From the NCBI GenBank assembly GCA_963920705.1, contig OY987233.1, positions 2,160,001-2,224,000 of the forward strand: a DNA stretch of 64,000 nt, given 5' to 3'. The notes under the pieces are model-generated. The model was given only the letters and a program-made list of their open reading frames with translations, searched no databases and was not told the DNA's origin. This DNA is from Odiellus spinosus. Taxonomy: Eukaryota; Arthropoda; Arachnida; Opiliones; Phalangiidae. Of the stretch, positions 1 to 11,093 are shown one piece after another (the stretch's first letter is position 1; each line of letters begins with the position of its first letter). The translations under genes and the position numbers were made by a program.

Positions 1-102
1 ATCGACAAGCCATTCCAATTGATCGACAGCCCAGTTTTTTAGCGAGTAACTAATAAAATAGTTTCGAATAAAGTACTTACGACCCGTCACTCTTGTAATA
101 TT

Positions 103-120
103 TTAGGTTAGGTTAGGTTG
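103..120. repeat. Short TTAGG-type tract
   Basis: Three consecutive TTAGG units continue into TTGG. TTAGG is the usual arthropod telomere repeat, but short interstitial copies are common in insect DNA. Similar tracts occur at 10474-10515 (as CCTAA) and near 47345-47365, so this is not evidence of a chromosome end. Confidence 0.6.
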
Positions 121-225
121 GTTAATCTATTTATAATCGATATTACGAAGTTGACCAATTGGGAAACGATCAAATGCACCCTTTGTTGTCGGTAATTTGG
201 GATTGGGCATCAATCATTTGATCCC

Positions 226-365
226 TTTGTCGATCGTTTGGGAGTCGATCAAGTGGACCCTTTGTCGATCATTTGGGAGTCGATCAAGTGGACCTTTTGT
301 CGATCATTTGGGTGTCGATCAAGTGGACCTCTTGTCGATCATTTGGGAGTCGATCAAGTGGACCC
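226..365. repeat. 35-bp tandem repeat, four copies
   Basis: Four head-to-tail units begin at about 226, 261, 296 and 331. Each contains TCGATCATTTGGG and GTCGATCAAGTGG with a few substitutions. The array abuts, and partly replaces, the 3' end of the Penelope-like reverse transcriptase relic on the - strand. Confidence 0.85.
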
Positions 366-990
366 AAATCATCAGAAAGAGGGTCATCGGATAAAGATTC
401 TATCCGGTATTTAAGGCCTTTTATAAGTCCTATTTTGATATGGCGGGGGTGATTCGAGTTGTAATTAAGAAATGTTTGACTATGCGTCGGCTTTTGGTAT
501 AAGGTACAGGAAAACTCCAAATCAGAACGGTGTACAAAGACATCGAGAAATGGTAAGCTACCCTTTTTCTCGAGTTCAAGAGTAAACTGGATATGGTGGT
601 CGACATCGTTAAAAAGGGGAAGGAGATCCGCAATGCCATTACGGGTCCGTGACCAAATAATAAAAATATCATTCACATATCGAAGCCAAGATTTTACGTG
701 TCTAATCAGGCGAGACTGTTTGAAAATCAAGCCTTCTATATCGGAGAGAATGGGGGAAGCGGATTTCCCATTGCGAGACCATTAGTTTGAGTTGAGAGTC
801 GAATTCAAAATGTGTTAGAAACGCAAATTTCACGAAGTTTAAGGATCGAATCTACTGAAAGAGAGGTGCGCGTTTTGAGATTGGATCAACTCTAAGCTTT
901 TTACCTAGTACTTTCAAAACCCCAGAAATCGGGACATAAGTGAATAGGCTAATTACATCGAGGCTAAGAATCTGATCATAGGGTGACAAA
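284..990 (-). pseudogene. Penelope-like element reverse transcriptase, broken
   Basis: The - strand encodes a Penelope-like (PLE) RT. Near 990-940 it has the first motif (SLDVISLFTYVP). Near 775-750 it has GLAMGNPL, and after a one-base frameshift ILSDIEGL. At about 690-660 it has the catalytic region RYVNDIF, where PLE enzymes have YVDD, so one catalytic aspartate is replaced by asparagine. Downstream come FTLELEKKGSLPFLDVFV and LYQKPTHSQTFLN, the usual PLE thumb-region signatures. No GIY-YIG domain follows; the frame runs into the 35-bp array. The frameshifts and the lost catalytic residue make this a dead copy. The endonuclease relic at 2073-2395 is on the opposite strand and so probably belongs to another copy. 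Confidence 0.85.
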
Positions 991-2072
991 TTTTTATTTT
1001 AAATTTTGGAAACAAAGTCGTTCATTTATCGTTTATTCTGATAAATTAAAACTACGGACCCAGCTTTTAAAATGCAATTACCCCCGAAATGCATTGACGA
1101 TATTTTCAGGTCGCAAATTGTACGTAACGCACCCCCCCCCCCCCCCGCAGCCCGCGAACAGTTGCTGGTTCCTCCATATATATTGAACATTCGACAGAAA
1201 AACTTGCTCGGCTTCTTAAAAGCATATTTAAAATAAAACTTATTAGCTTGCAACGGATTCGATGCAATTATCCTCAAATCGTGAAACGTAAAATTATTAA
1301 ACCACGAAGAAAAACAAAAACTCATTAATTTTTCTATTAACTTTTTCAGAACAATTTAGTATAACTATTCGTGTCACTATCCCTTTAGATTAGAGGGTAA
1401 GAACACTTGGTTGTGACGGTTGCGCAGAAATATTTTTAGTTCCCATTGCGCACACGCGGCGGAGCCACGTTCCTGGTGTCATTTTTATTTCCCTCATAAA
1501 AGGACGAGTCTGAGGAGAAACGCGCGCCTGTCATCTAGTTATGTTCCCGATGAAAACATCGAAAGAAACGCTTACGGTATCCAGCGACTTTCCGCTTCCG
1601 CGAACAGTAGATTTAAAAAGTACGCGAGTATGGTTTTCAAGATAATACAATAGAGTTAGGTCAAATCGCGGAAATTTTGAAAAGAAATCTAACTACGGAC
1701 AATACTCCTCTCATCGGAAATATAGATCAATCAACTAGACCTGTCATCTGCGAGCCGTCAATTTCGTCACAAATTTCGTGGACTAATTTTGTAATAAGGA
1801 GATGGATTTATTAGTAAGATAAATAAAAATTCATTGAGCATTCTTATGTTTTGATTCCTTCGCCTACCCGTCTGAATTACCTTGCTTGGTTAATAAAACC
1901 TTTAGGAGAGAACGGCCCTATCTTTAAATTTTTATTTTTATGGAAACGGAGAATAATTAATATAACTAGAGTCATCTTTCGTAGACTTCCAATTTTATTG
2001 GTTAATTGACTTAGTGTAGAAAAAAATCGTTACAAGCTCTAATAAAAACACCTTAAAATCTGTTTTAAATTC
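991..2072. other. No gene recognised
   Basis: AT-rich sequence with a run of about 15 C at 1132-1146. Short open frames here (for example near 1420-1653) show no recognisable domain and no supporting context. Confidence 0.5.
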
Positions 2073-2395
2073 TAAAATTAAACCTATTTCCCCCTTACTG
2101 AGCGTGGAATTGTTTATCAATTTGATTGTATCTGTGGAAAGGCGTATGTGGGTGAGACTAAGCGCAAACTTAAAGTTAGAATAAAAGAACATCAGAATTG
2201 CTTTCGAGATGGAAATTTCACTAACGGTATCGCCAACCATCTCTGGAATGCTCGGACCCCACCTGTATGATTGACTGGGATGGCGCGCGAATTTTACACA
2301 AAGAAACCAGTTGGTCGCGTAGGAGATTTATTGAAGCTCTATATATTGAGAAAATTCAAAAATGCGTCATTGAACCTCGATGCTGGAAGTTTTAA
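2073..2395 (+). pseudogene. Penelope-like element GIY-YIG endonuclease, broken
   Basis: The + frame from 2106 reads GIVYQFDCICGKAYVGETKR followed by KLKVRIKEHQ. This is the GIY...YVG core with the CxC motif and the arginine/histidine helix of PLE-type GIY-YIG endonucleases. A stop in the first frame near 2268 is bypassed by a one-base shift. The family-like sequence then continues through MIDWDGARILHKE and RRFIEALYIEKI to a TAA at 2393-2395. It is followed at 2595-2672 by the conserved tail sequence. The frameshift makes it non-functional; the RT half of this copy is absent. Confidence 0.85.
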
Positions 2396-2594
2396 CGTGA
2401 AATTTTGGGGATCAATCCTAAAATGACACTTTTCATCAGTATATCCCCAAAATTTCCCAATTTCGACCGGCAGCATTGACATGAATGTAATTTGTTTTGA
2501 AATGTCTTTCCCCTTATTTTTATGTATTTTTCTTTTATATTATTGGCAACTCACTGCTAGATATAAACTTCTAAACTGTTTTTGTTACGTAATC

Positions 2595-2672
2595 GAAAGC
2601 TTTCTCGCCACAGTTAGTTTTTCTCAATAAAATCTTAACTTCTTCTACTCCATGCGTTTCTTCCTTTCATAA
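2595..2672 (+). repeat. PLE 3' terminal tail, copy 1
   Basis: About 78 bp starting GAAAGCTTTCTCGCCACAG and ending CTTCCTTTCATAA, about 200 bp after the GIY-YIG stop codon. A near-identical copy without any coding sequence lies at 19397-19470, and a diverged one at 42561-42610. The recurrence marks it as the 3' end of the element family. Confidence 0.75.
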
Positions 2673-3431
2673 ATTTTTTTAAAAGATTTCAATAATGAAA
2701 GATTGATAAGGTATATGAAGTAATAGAAAGAAACGTGGCTGAATGAGTTACGAAAAGGTTAAAACATAAACCTAGCCGAGCTTTAGTTACTGGCTCTAAA
2801 TTTATAAACAAAAATTTAATTTATTAAACAGTAGATTAGCTTTTTAATGGTATTTTTCATCGGTAACTGAAAATTACATTCACCGGTTCTTTTACTAGGA
2901 TAGCCCTCTTCAGCCACCTAATTTTGACTATTATATCAAATCATGAGTATCTCTTTAAATTCACCCTAATTCACCGTAAATAAAAATTAGGCAAGATTTT
3001 CTTATCATTTGATTTTTAACTTTAATAATATATCTCTTCTCGGTCTATAAAAGCGAGATTTATACATGCAGTACTCATAAATGCACCAATGAGTGGTTTA
3101 CGTTAGCGTTTAGAATTGTGAAGAACCCTCTCGCTTGCGCGATGGTGTCGCATTCGATGTTTCGGCAACCTATATTTCGGTGATAGTAGACCTCTTTCTT
3201 ACGCTCTTTTGGTTAGAGTACTTGAATGAACCGAGGCGTTTGAATTTAAATCGCATTACCTAAAATTTGTGGCTAATTTAATATATTATGTCTGTGTAAG
3301 AACATTATACAATGAACTGCCCATGGAATAAATATCACGAACTATTTTAAATTTTTAAAAGAGAGACACGCATGGCATACTAAAGTTTCGGGTGTAGAAG
3401 ACCCTACAAGATAATACTAACAAGACTTTTC
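2673..3431. other. No gene recognised
   Basis: AT-rich spacer. I see no coding signature, no RNA gene and no clear repeat until the palindrome at 3432. Confidence 0.5.
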
Positions 3432-3482
3432 GGCTCGTAAGCCTTCTTCAGTCTAAAGAAGACTGAAGAAGGCTTACGAGCC
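3432..3482. repeat. Perfect hairpin, 23-bp arms
   Basis: The arms 3432-3454 and 3460-3482 are exact reverse complements (GGCTCGTAAGCCTTCTTCAG...) around a 5-nt loop. No coding sequence is attached. It may be the collapsed end of an inverted-repeat element. Confidence 0.9.
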
Positions 3483-3765
3483 CATACCTCTTTTACTATT
3501 AAGGTCTGTTAATCTCTGTCTTTCGAGATTTGTACCCGGCCACTGCCTTCTCTAATACTAGGCCACGAAATGCCAGCTACAAGTTTTTTTTTTGTTTTTT
3601 TTTTGACATTTTTAATTTGCAATTTGTCGGAGAAAGATGTCACTTTGCTGAGGAATCTATCTGGGGATTACGTAATGAATAACCAATTGCGAGTCTCGCG
3701 TCGCCAAGAGTCAACATGATTATCATTCCGAGAACACGTATCACAACTTTCAATGGACATATATT

Positions 3766-3975
3766 ATCATTTGAAATGGGAGTGACATTGATGAAAACCT
3801 TTCGCGAATAACTCTGGGAAAATTTCTACTTGGTCTATTATGCTGTACAAAAGACTTCCCAATTGCTTAGTTTTGGAAATGGTGGTGCTTGATACGTTAA
3901 CACCATCTAGAACACAAATTTTCGCAGAGTTATTCGCGAACGGTTTGGATCAATGGCACTCCTATTTCAAATGAT
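3766..3975. mobile_element. 210-bp inverted-repeat (MITE-like) element
   Basis: The segment 3766-3825 is the reverse complement of 3916-3975 with a few mismatches, giving arms of about 60 bp with the core TTCGCGAATAACTCTG and a 90-bp centre. No ORF. The right arm runs straight into the microsatellite at 3976. Confidence 0.8.
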
Positions 3976-4531
3976 AACATTTATACGCATATATATATAC
4001 GCATATATATATATACGCATATATTTTTACGCATATACATATATACTCATATACATATATACGCATATATATACGCATATATATACATATACGCAACTAT
4101 ATATAAGCAAAAACATTATACGCAAATATATATACGCATATATACACACACATATATACATACGCAGATATATATACACATATATACGCATATATATACG
4201 CATATATATACACATATATACGCATATATATACACATATATACGCATATATATACACATATATACGCATATATATACACATATATACATACGCAGATATA
4301 TATATGCATATATATATATATGCATATATATATATACACATATATACATACGCATATATATATACGCATATATATACACATATATACATACGCATATATA
4401 TATACGCATATATATATACGCATATATATATATATATATATACGCATATATATATACGCATATATATATATATATATATATATATTAATCCATATATATA
4501 TATATGTCGATGTCGATGTAGATGTAGATGT
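3976..4531. repeat. (TATACGCATATA)-rich microsatellite, then TGTCGA/TGTAGA repeat
   Basis: More than 500 bp of alternating TATA with interspersed CGCATA, CACATA and TACATA, ending in a short TGTCGA/TGTAGA array (about 4505-4531). The long open frames on both strands are low-complexity Tyr/Ile/Ala/His strings and are not genes. Confidence 0.95.
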
Positions 4532-4648
4532 ATTTATAATAGAGATGGGGAGGAAAAAAGGGGTATCCATGGCCATATCTCTGGCGTGTTTTTAATTAAC
4601 GTAAACCTGTTGTTCAAAGCTAATTAATACTGCAAAATTGAAGCTGTC

Positions 4649-4866
4649 TGTTGTGTTCGCGGGTAACTTTAACGCAGTTGTACTAATGATGCAATAACTT
4701 TATTTACAGTTTAAAACTTTGTAGTAGAATTTACATTGTCGAGAGCAGGAGACTAACTTACTAAAATTAGATAATGCTTTATCTTTTTATACCTATCGTT
4801 ATCTGGATATGTTTTTTTTTTATCAGACGAGATCGAGCCGTGCATTTTTTATGTCAATACGCAACA
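4649..4866 (-). repeat. 3' LTR of gypsy element 1
   Basis: 218 bp with TGTTG...CAACA ends. It matches 9299-9540 except for loss of a 24-bp block (TATAAGATAGGG...) present in the other LTR and a few point differences. Confidence 0.93.
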
Positions 4867-4880
4867 ATACCTTCTCTTTA
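4867..4880 (-). other. Polypurine tract of gypsy element 1
   Basis: On the - strand the 14 nt immediately before the 3' LTR read TAAAGAGAAGGTAT. This purine-rich stretch is in the right place to prime plus-strand synthesis. Confidence 0.6.
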
Positions 4881-4908
4881 AAATATTTAAAATTTAGTTA
4901 CACAAATT

Positions 4909-6888
4909 TTAATTATATATTGCTGGCTTGAGAGTACGGCATTTTCTTATTGGACGTAGATTGAGTTCTGGAACTGGATCTGGCAAAGTTCTAGGAATCG
5001 GTTGTTGAGTGGAGGTCGATGACATTGAATCTGATTGCTGTTGTCCAGTAATGCTCGTTTGATCAGTGTTGCGTTTTGTGGATTGTCTGAGCTGTCTTGT
5101 CGCTGGGATTATTGGAGGCGATAACGAGTTTCTTGTTTTGACGGTGTTTGGCATCCAAGTGAAAATGTCGGTCACTGAACCGTATGGCTGAATCTGTTCC
5201 TTTCCATGTGGAGGTTGGATTCGCAGTCGTATTTGGTTCTGATGTCTTCGGGACGCACCGTACTGTGTTTCAGTTTCGTACATCATTTTTCCGAGGTACT
5301 TCTTGACGACTCCTTTTCTCCACTTGGTTCCCCTTCCAAAGTTCTTGACGTAGACTAAGTCATTAATTGAGAACTTGTTCGATATTGGATTTTGTTTGTC
5401 GTCAGAATTGGATTGGTTGACTATCGTTTTAGGTTCTTGAATTATGTTTGGTCTTTGTTTTAGGCTTGGATGACATAGATCGAGAGTCGTGATAATGTTT
5501 CGTCCTATCATTAACTCTGCGGGTGATTTTCCAGAGGCAAGAGGTGTTCTACGGTAGCTCATTAGGATTCTGGCTAGACGAGTTTCTAAACTTCCTGATT
5601 GGAATTGCTCTAGTCCATCATTTACGATATCTATTTCGTCAGTGCTACCTCCTGTCAGCTTCTTCAATCTGGACTTGATGGTTCTCACGCTCCTTTCGGC
5701 TTGGCCATTTGATTGCGGGTGGTAAGGTGCTGTTGTTAAGTGCTTGATTCCGTTGGTCGTGACAAATTTCTGGAACTCTTGACTAGTGAAACAGGTTCCG
5801 TTGTCGGTTACGAGTGTCAACATAATGCCGTATCGTGCGATATGATTTCGGAGAGAAGTTATGACTGCTTCAGATGACGTTGAGCGAGTAACATCTACTT
5901 CCATCCATTTACTGTGAGAATCGACCACTATCAAAAGGTATTTGCCCTCAATTGGTCCGGCAAAGTCGGCGTGTACTCTATGCCATGGTTGCTTCGTTTC
6001 CGGCCATGATTGAAATTTTTCCGCTGGCATGGATGAGTTTTCCTGACAGATGGGACATTGTTTAACGACTGCTTCAATCTCTTGATTAATGCTTGGCCAC
6101 CAAATTCTTGAGCGAGCCAACGATTTCATCTGGACTATGCCTTGATGGGTGTTGTGTAGTTCGCTCAGAAATTCTTCCTGGCACGCTTTTGGTATGATAA
6201 GTCTGTTTCCCATGAAAAGAAGATTGTCGAAATTGGATAGTTCTGTCTGTCTTCTTCTGTAAATCTCAAATTCTTCTTCCATCTTGGTTGTAGGGAATCC
6301 ATTACGCATGTATTGTAATATCTTCGTCAAGGTTGGATCGAGAGTTGTTAATTTCTCTAATTTTACGCTGGTGACAGGACCTTCGTCTATTTCCTTCATT
6401 AGTAAGACGTATTCGGTCGGTACTGGAGTTTTGACATCTGTGCTCGGTAAGGGTAATCTACTCAAGGCATCAGCGTTTTGGTTTGCTGATCCTTTTCGGA
6501 ACTTGATTTCGTATTGGAACGCAGATAACAATAGCGCCCAGCGCTGGATTCTCGCTGCTGCCATTGGTGGAACAGGTTTTTCTGGTGCTAGTAGTGATAC
6601 TAGAGGCTGTTGATCGGTCATCAAAATGAACTTCTTGCCATAAAGATAATCTCTGAACTTCGTGACGCAAAAGACAATTGCTAGGGCCTCTCGCTCCAAT
6701 TGCGAATAATTCTTTTCAGCGGCTGTTAAACTTCTCGATGTGAATGCAATTGGTCGTTCCACAAGTTTTCCGCTAGATTCTTTCTCCATGTGCGAAATAA
6801 CTCCTCCAATGCCGTATGGCGAGGCATCACATGAAAGGGATACGTCCTGGTTGATGTCGTAGTGTACCAGCATTTTGGAAGTTTGCAT
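4909..6888 (-). pseudogene. pol: gypsy pol: RNase H and integrase
   Basis: A 659-codon open stretch. RNase H spans residues 8-146 with D21, E66, D92 and D140 as candidate catalytic residues (CDASPYGIGG, REALAIV, MTDQQPL, NADALSRLP). Integrase follows, with an H2C2 zinc finger (H245, H248, C278, C281) and the DDE core D308 (VHADFAG), D362 (TDNGTCF) and E398 (NGQAERS). A C-terminal region resembles the GPY/chromo-less end of insect gypsy integrases (VKNFGRGTKWRKG). The stretch is the downstream part of pol; the in-frame TAG at 6916-6918 separates it from RT. On its own it lacks a natural start, so it is a piece of a polyprotein and not a gene. Confidence 0.93.
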
Positions 6889-7947
6889 TGATATCTTCGC
6901 TCGTTGGAATGCTTCCTACTGTTCTTTCTCCCATTTCCAGGGTGTGTCTTTATGTAGAAGTTTGTGTAGTGGTGCGAGATTTGTAGCATGGTTTGGTAGG
7001 AATCGTCCATAATAATTAATCATTCCAAGAAATGAGCGCAGTGTTTCGATATTTTCAGGTTCTGGTGCTAACATGATCTCTTCCATCTAGTCATTTAGAG
7101 GATGCAGACCTTCGGCATCTAGGCGATGACCAAGGAATTCTACTTGAGATACAAAGAAATGACATTTTTCTTTCCGTAATTTTAGCCCATTTTTACCCAT
7201 GATAGAGAGGAATTTGTCTATTTGGAGAAGATGTTCATCTTCCGTCTTTGCTCCGAGTAGGACATCGTCTTGAAATGGCATTACTCCGGTCATTCCCTGT
7301 AAGACCATTTCCATATGTCGTTCAAAGATCGCTGAAGAAGATGATATTCCAAATGGTAATCTCTTGTGCTGATATAGTCCCTTTGACGTATTGATTACAG
7401 TCAATTCTCTGGATTCCTTGTCAAGTTCGATTTGATTGTATGCTTCACGTAAGTCGATCTTGGTGAAGAACTTGCATCCTGCAAGTCTAGCGAATATATC
7501 TTGCGTTCTTGGAAGAGGATAGATTTCCGTGTTTAAAGCAGGATTTGCCGTTGAGCTAAAATCTCCGCATATTCTGATGTTCCCATTTGGCTTAATGACT
7601 GGGACAATGGGTGATGCGTATCTGGAAAATGGTACACTCTCGATGATATCGGCTTTCTCCATTCTTTGTAGTTCCGCTTCAACTTTCTCAGTCATGGAAT
7701 ATGGTACTGTTCTAGCTTTGCAGTATTTCGGGACTGCATCTGGTTTGATGTGTAGATGCGCTTGTACGTTCTTGAGCTTGCCAAGACCTGAAGTTAAAAG
7801 CTGTTCATGGTTCTTCAGTATATTTTCCAGTCTGGTGTTGCTTTGGTTCATATGACTGACTCTTGCTTCGTTGATAGACGGCAACATTTCGAGCGAAGAA
7901 TATAACCATTTTCTGCCACAAAGGTTTGGGCCTTGTCCTTGTACCAC
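6889..7947 (-). pseudogene. pol: gypsy pol: reverse transcriptase, two amber stops
   Basis: The 286-codon frame ending at 7087 holds the RT fingers and palm: KARTVPYSM, ASPIVPVIKPNG, IRICGDFS, the first catalytic Asp in KIDLREAYNQ (D165) and KRLPFGISSS. It has FQDD (225-228) where YxDD is usual. After an in-frame TAG (7087-7089) the same frame continues through NYYGRFLPN and HKLLHKDTPWKW to a second TAG (6916-6918), then enters RNase H. FQDD keeps both catalytic aspartates but has an unusual first two residues. Both breaks are TAG, the type a C-to-T change in CAG would give. Confidence 0.9.
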
Positions 7948-7949
7948 GA

Positions 7950-8330
7950 GTATTGGTAATTGAGCATCTTTCGTCCTGTAGTTGACTTTTACCGTTGTGC
8001 TTCCTATGAAATTGATTGAGCCTCCAGTATATGAACGTAAAGTCTAAACTTCTTTATTCTTCCGGTGTGTGGAATTCTCCGAAAATCGTCTTCGTTGATC
8101 ATCGAGTGACCTGAACCATTGTCGACTTCGAAATTCACTCTCGTCCCATTGATTTGACAAGTGATAATGTCGGGAGGTGGTATCTCGGTGTCGGTTTCTT
8201 CGGTTTCGTTAATGATGTTGCATACTGGGAAATCGTATTCTCGTGAGGACTTGGTCGCTTGATCGATGTGATTGGCTCGGTTATGATTTCTCTGGTATGT
8301 TTCATCTCGCTTCTTCGGCTTCGTTGTCGC
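7950..8330 (-). pseudogene. gypsy aspartic protease region
   Basis: In the frame 8480-8004 the sequence CQINGTRVNFEVDNGSGHS gives the retropepsin active-site loop as DNGSG instead of DTGSG. A frameshift near 8040 moves the end of the domain into another frame, which reads SYTGGSINFIG and LPILVVQGQGPNLCGRKW and joins RT. Confidence 0.8.
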
Positions 8331-9181
8331 TGTTGATTGACATGCTTTGGATATGTGTCCAATCTTTTCGCATTTGAAGCATTTTTCGTTGATGAAGGTA
8401 CATTCATGACTTTTATGTCCTTTTGATGTACATCGGTTGCAGCTAGTAGTGCTCGGAGTAAACTTGGTCTTTGGTACCAAAGGATTTGTCTTCTTAAACG
8501 GCGTTCTTTTCGGTTTGCGTTCGTTGTCTTTCTGGTAACTTGAGACGTGATTTGCGGAGAGACTAACGTTGTTGCCCCGTTTTTGATCTGGTGAGTATTT
8601 TTCGTAGCTGTCTCCATTGCTTGGGTAATGCGAGTAGCTTCGGCCAGTGTGAGAGTGTCTTCTTCCGCGAGTAATCTTTTTTGCATCGTCTCATCGTTAA
8701 TTCCACAAACGAGTCTGTCTCTAACCATTTCGTCTAGAGTTGTTCCGAAACAGCAGTGCTCTGATAATTTTCTTAACTCTGATATGTAGATTGCAATTGA
8801 CTCTCCTTGCTTCCGGTTCCTGTTGTTGAAATGGAGTCGCTCTACTATCTTCGATGGCTTTGGATTGAAGTGTTGGCTCAGTGTTGTTACCAATTCGACG
8901 TAAGTCTTGTCCGGAATGGTCTCGGGTCTAACAAGATTTCTTAGTAATGAGTATGTGCTTGGCTCCAATACGGTCTGCAGTATAGCTCTCTTCCTAGCGT
9001 TTTCAATGACATTGTTTACAGTGAAATAGGCATCCAGTCGTTCAGCATATTGTCCCCAGGATTCAATTCTGCTGTCGAACATCTCCAATCTTCCGAGTAT
9101 AGCTGCCATAATTACTGGTTGAGGAATGTCTTCAGGTAATTCTGCTTGGATTGGTCCACTGACAGAGTTTGCTAGTGACAT
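8331..9181 (-). pseudogene. gag: gypsy gag: capsid and two zinc knuckles, frameshifted
   Basis: From the ATG at 9181 the frame encodes a gypsy capsid-like protein: WGQYAERLDAYFTVNN, QHFNPKPSKIVERLHFNNR, then ESIAIYISELRKLSEHC and GTTLDEMVRDRLVCGIND. These are hallmarks of insect K02A2.6-type gag. The two CCHC knuckles (CNRCTSKGHKSHEC and CFKCEKIGHISKAC) lie in another frame from 8480 downward, so a frameshift sits at about 8515-8545. A programmed shift is possible but no slippery heptamer stands out; simple mutation is more likely given the other lesions. Confidence 0.88.
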
Positions 9182-9278
9182 ACGTTTTCCTTCGGTAATT
9201 CAGCTATATCCGCGGTGCTTGGACATGATGTATTTTTCCGACGATTGACTGAACTGCATTTCTATACGTTACGAGCTG

Positions 9279-9296
9279 ATCCCATCTCCGTCGCCA
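9279..9296 (-). other. tRNA primer-binding site of gypsy element 1
   Basis: Two bases inside the 5' LTR the - strand reads TGGCGACGGAGATGGGAT. The same TGGCGACGG, also two bases inside the LTR, occurs in gypsy element 2 at 12306, so the two elements use the same primer. I did not assign the tRNA. Confidence 0.7.
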
Positions 9297-9298
9297 TT

Positions 9299-9540
9299 TG
9301 TTGTGTTCGCGGGTAACTTTAACGTATAAGATAGGGTAATGACTAACGCAGTTGTACTAATGATGCAATAACTTTATTTACAGTTTAAAACTTTGTAGTA
9401 GAATTTACATTGTCGAGAGCAGGAGACTAACTTACTAAAACTAGATAATGCTTTATCTTTTTATACCTATCGTTATCTGGATATGGTTTTTTTTTATCAG
9501 ACGAGATCGAGCCGTGCATTTTTTATGTCAATACGCAACA
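9299..9540 (-). repeat. 5' LTR of gypsy element 1
   Basis: 242 bp, TGTTG...CAACA on the + strand, flanked outside by CTGTC at 9541-9545. It contains the 24-bp block missing from the 3' LTR. Confidence 0.93.
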
Positions 9541-9545
9541 CTGTC

Positions 9546-10219
9546 GCAATTCTTTTCGAATGCCTATATGGTTATGTTTTAGATTTTCATATTTTTAAAT
9601 AAATACCACTGATTTAAAGTGTTTTTAAAAAAATGTATTTTTCATATATGACGAGTTTTGTTCTGTAGTATCATTTAACGATACTTTAATTAAAAAGGTA
9701 GCTCTTTCTGGATGAAGAACTTTCACGAAAAAACACCGTGCAAGAACACGCGAGAGTCAATCATAGGCTCTATAATAACCACACAACCTGGTGACGACCA
9801 TATTGACGAACTAATAGTGTGGGAAACTTTGGTTTAAAAAATTCGAAGATATTAATTATAAAATATTTTTTTTTTATTGTATCAGTGGTTTTATTCCGTG
9901 ACATTTGTATATTTCGAGTCTTCTTTTTTACTGTCATAATATTTTTCACCTCATGAAAAAATATTTTTCACCTCATGAAAAATCCATGATAAACTCAATT
10001 TAGTAGATTATACAAATATATTACATTTCAGAGAAATTTTCAAAGAAGTTATCCCCAAAGAATGTTTAAAGGCGATGACGTGTCCGATATGAACCTGTAT
10101 ATGCTTCAGTATCTTTTTGTCTCACCGAATATTCAGTAAGTAAATTTTTTTATTTGTACACAAATGCATCCTTTAAAATATGAAAATATGACAAGTTTTC
10201 AAAAATTAAAATATGTCTT
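9546..10219. other. No gene recognised
   Basis: AT-rich spacer with a small tandem duplication of ATATTTTTCACCTCATGAAA around 9939-9980. No coding or RNA signature. Confidence 0.5.
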
Positions 10220-10228
10220 GCTAGGCTT

Positions 10229-11093
10229 TACGGACAGTTTATCGTGTAAACATTGGTCGTAACAAATTTATCGTGGACAATTTATCGTAGTCAATTTACC
10301 GTAGTATACAATTGACCGTAGAGCATATTATATCGTAAAAAGTTCACCGTGACTAAATTTACCGTTGATACATTCTTCCCGTTACATATTTACCGTATCC
10401 CGAGAAAAAATTGCAGTCAGTTTATCGTGTAAACATTGGTCGTAACAAACTGGGACGAGCTAGTTCGACTGATAACCTAACCTAACCTAACTTAACCTAA
10501 CCTAACCTAACCTAAGAACACACCGATAAAAAATATCTAAATTAATACTTATCAGATCAACTCTCGCGCGTACGACTTTTTTTTAAAGGATATTTAGAAT
10601 TCCCGGAGTCGCCTGTCACCAGTCTTTTTGCAAGGGCGATCAACTTTAGGATTTAAATTTTTTCGCGGTCGACATTCAACCGAACCTAACCTACTTTAAT
10701 AATTAGCAAACTCCATTTGGATAAATGTTTACGCATTTCGAATATTTAACAAACTCTTATTTTAATCAAGTTTTTTGCTTTTAAATAATTTGACACTCCC
10801 TATTAGCTTTATAATGAGGTGAACGACACATTTTCACACGTTAATAATGAAAATACGATATATGGTTAACGTTGATAACGGTAAAATATTTACGGTATCT
10901 TGTGTACGTTAAAACTTAACACGGTAAATAAATTTACGGTAAAAAAATGTTACGATTAATTATGGCGTTAATGTGGTTTACGGTGAATAGGTAAACGATA
11001 ATAATGAATGTACGATGAATTTTAAACGGTAAAGTGCCCACGGTAAAATAGTTGCGATAAATTACACACGTTAAATTGACCGTATCCCCGTGC
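10229..11093. mobile_element. Foldback-like element with ACCGTA-motif arms, 9-bp target duplication
   Basis: The element is flanked by an exact 9-bp direct repeat GCTAGGCTT (10220-10228 and 11094-11102). The left arm (about 10229-10450) repeats TTTATCGT/TTTACCGT every 12-20 bp; the right arm (about 10840-11093) carries the same motif inverted (ACGGTAAA, ACGATAAA). The arms match as motif arrays and not base by base. Inside lies a CCTAA tract (10474-10515). Long arms made of short subrepeats and a 9-bp duplication are the layout of Foldback elements of flies. No transposase is encoded. Confidence 0.75.
10474..10515. repeat. Interstitial (CCTAA)n tract
   Basis: Eight CCTAA units, one mutated to CTTAA, equivalent to TTAGG on the other strand. 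They sit inside the foldback-like element, so they were probably carried there and are not a telomere remnant. Confidence 0.8.

Larger units (their letters stand above)
4649..9540 (-). mobile_element. Ty3/gypsy LTR retrotransposon, complete in layout but defective
   Basis: A 4.9-kb element on the - strand flanked by the 5-bp target duplication CTGTC (4644-4648 and 9541-9545). Order in transcription: 5' LTR (9299-9540), primer-binding site, gag with two zinc knuckles, protease, RT, RNase H, integrase, polypurine tract, 3' LTR (4649-4866). The LTRs differ by one 24-bp indel and very few substitutions, so insertion looks fairly recent. Even so, the coding region has frameshifts near 8515-8545 and 8040 and TAG stops at 7087-7089 and 6916-6918. 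No env-like frame lies between the integrase and the 3' LTR. Confidence 0.95.

Noticed and set aside
3953-4627. Long open frames on both strands rich in Tyr, Ile, His and Ala
   Set aside because: They are translations of the TATACGCATATA microsatellite; every frame is open because the repeat lacks stops.
8480-8545. Programmed ribosomal frameshift between gag and zinc knuckles
   Set aside because: Zinc knuckles belong to gag, so a programmed shift there would be abnormal, and no clear slippery site plus structure is seen.
10474-10515. Chromosome end (telomere)
   Set aside because: Only eight CCTAA units, inside a transposable element with flanking duplications.
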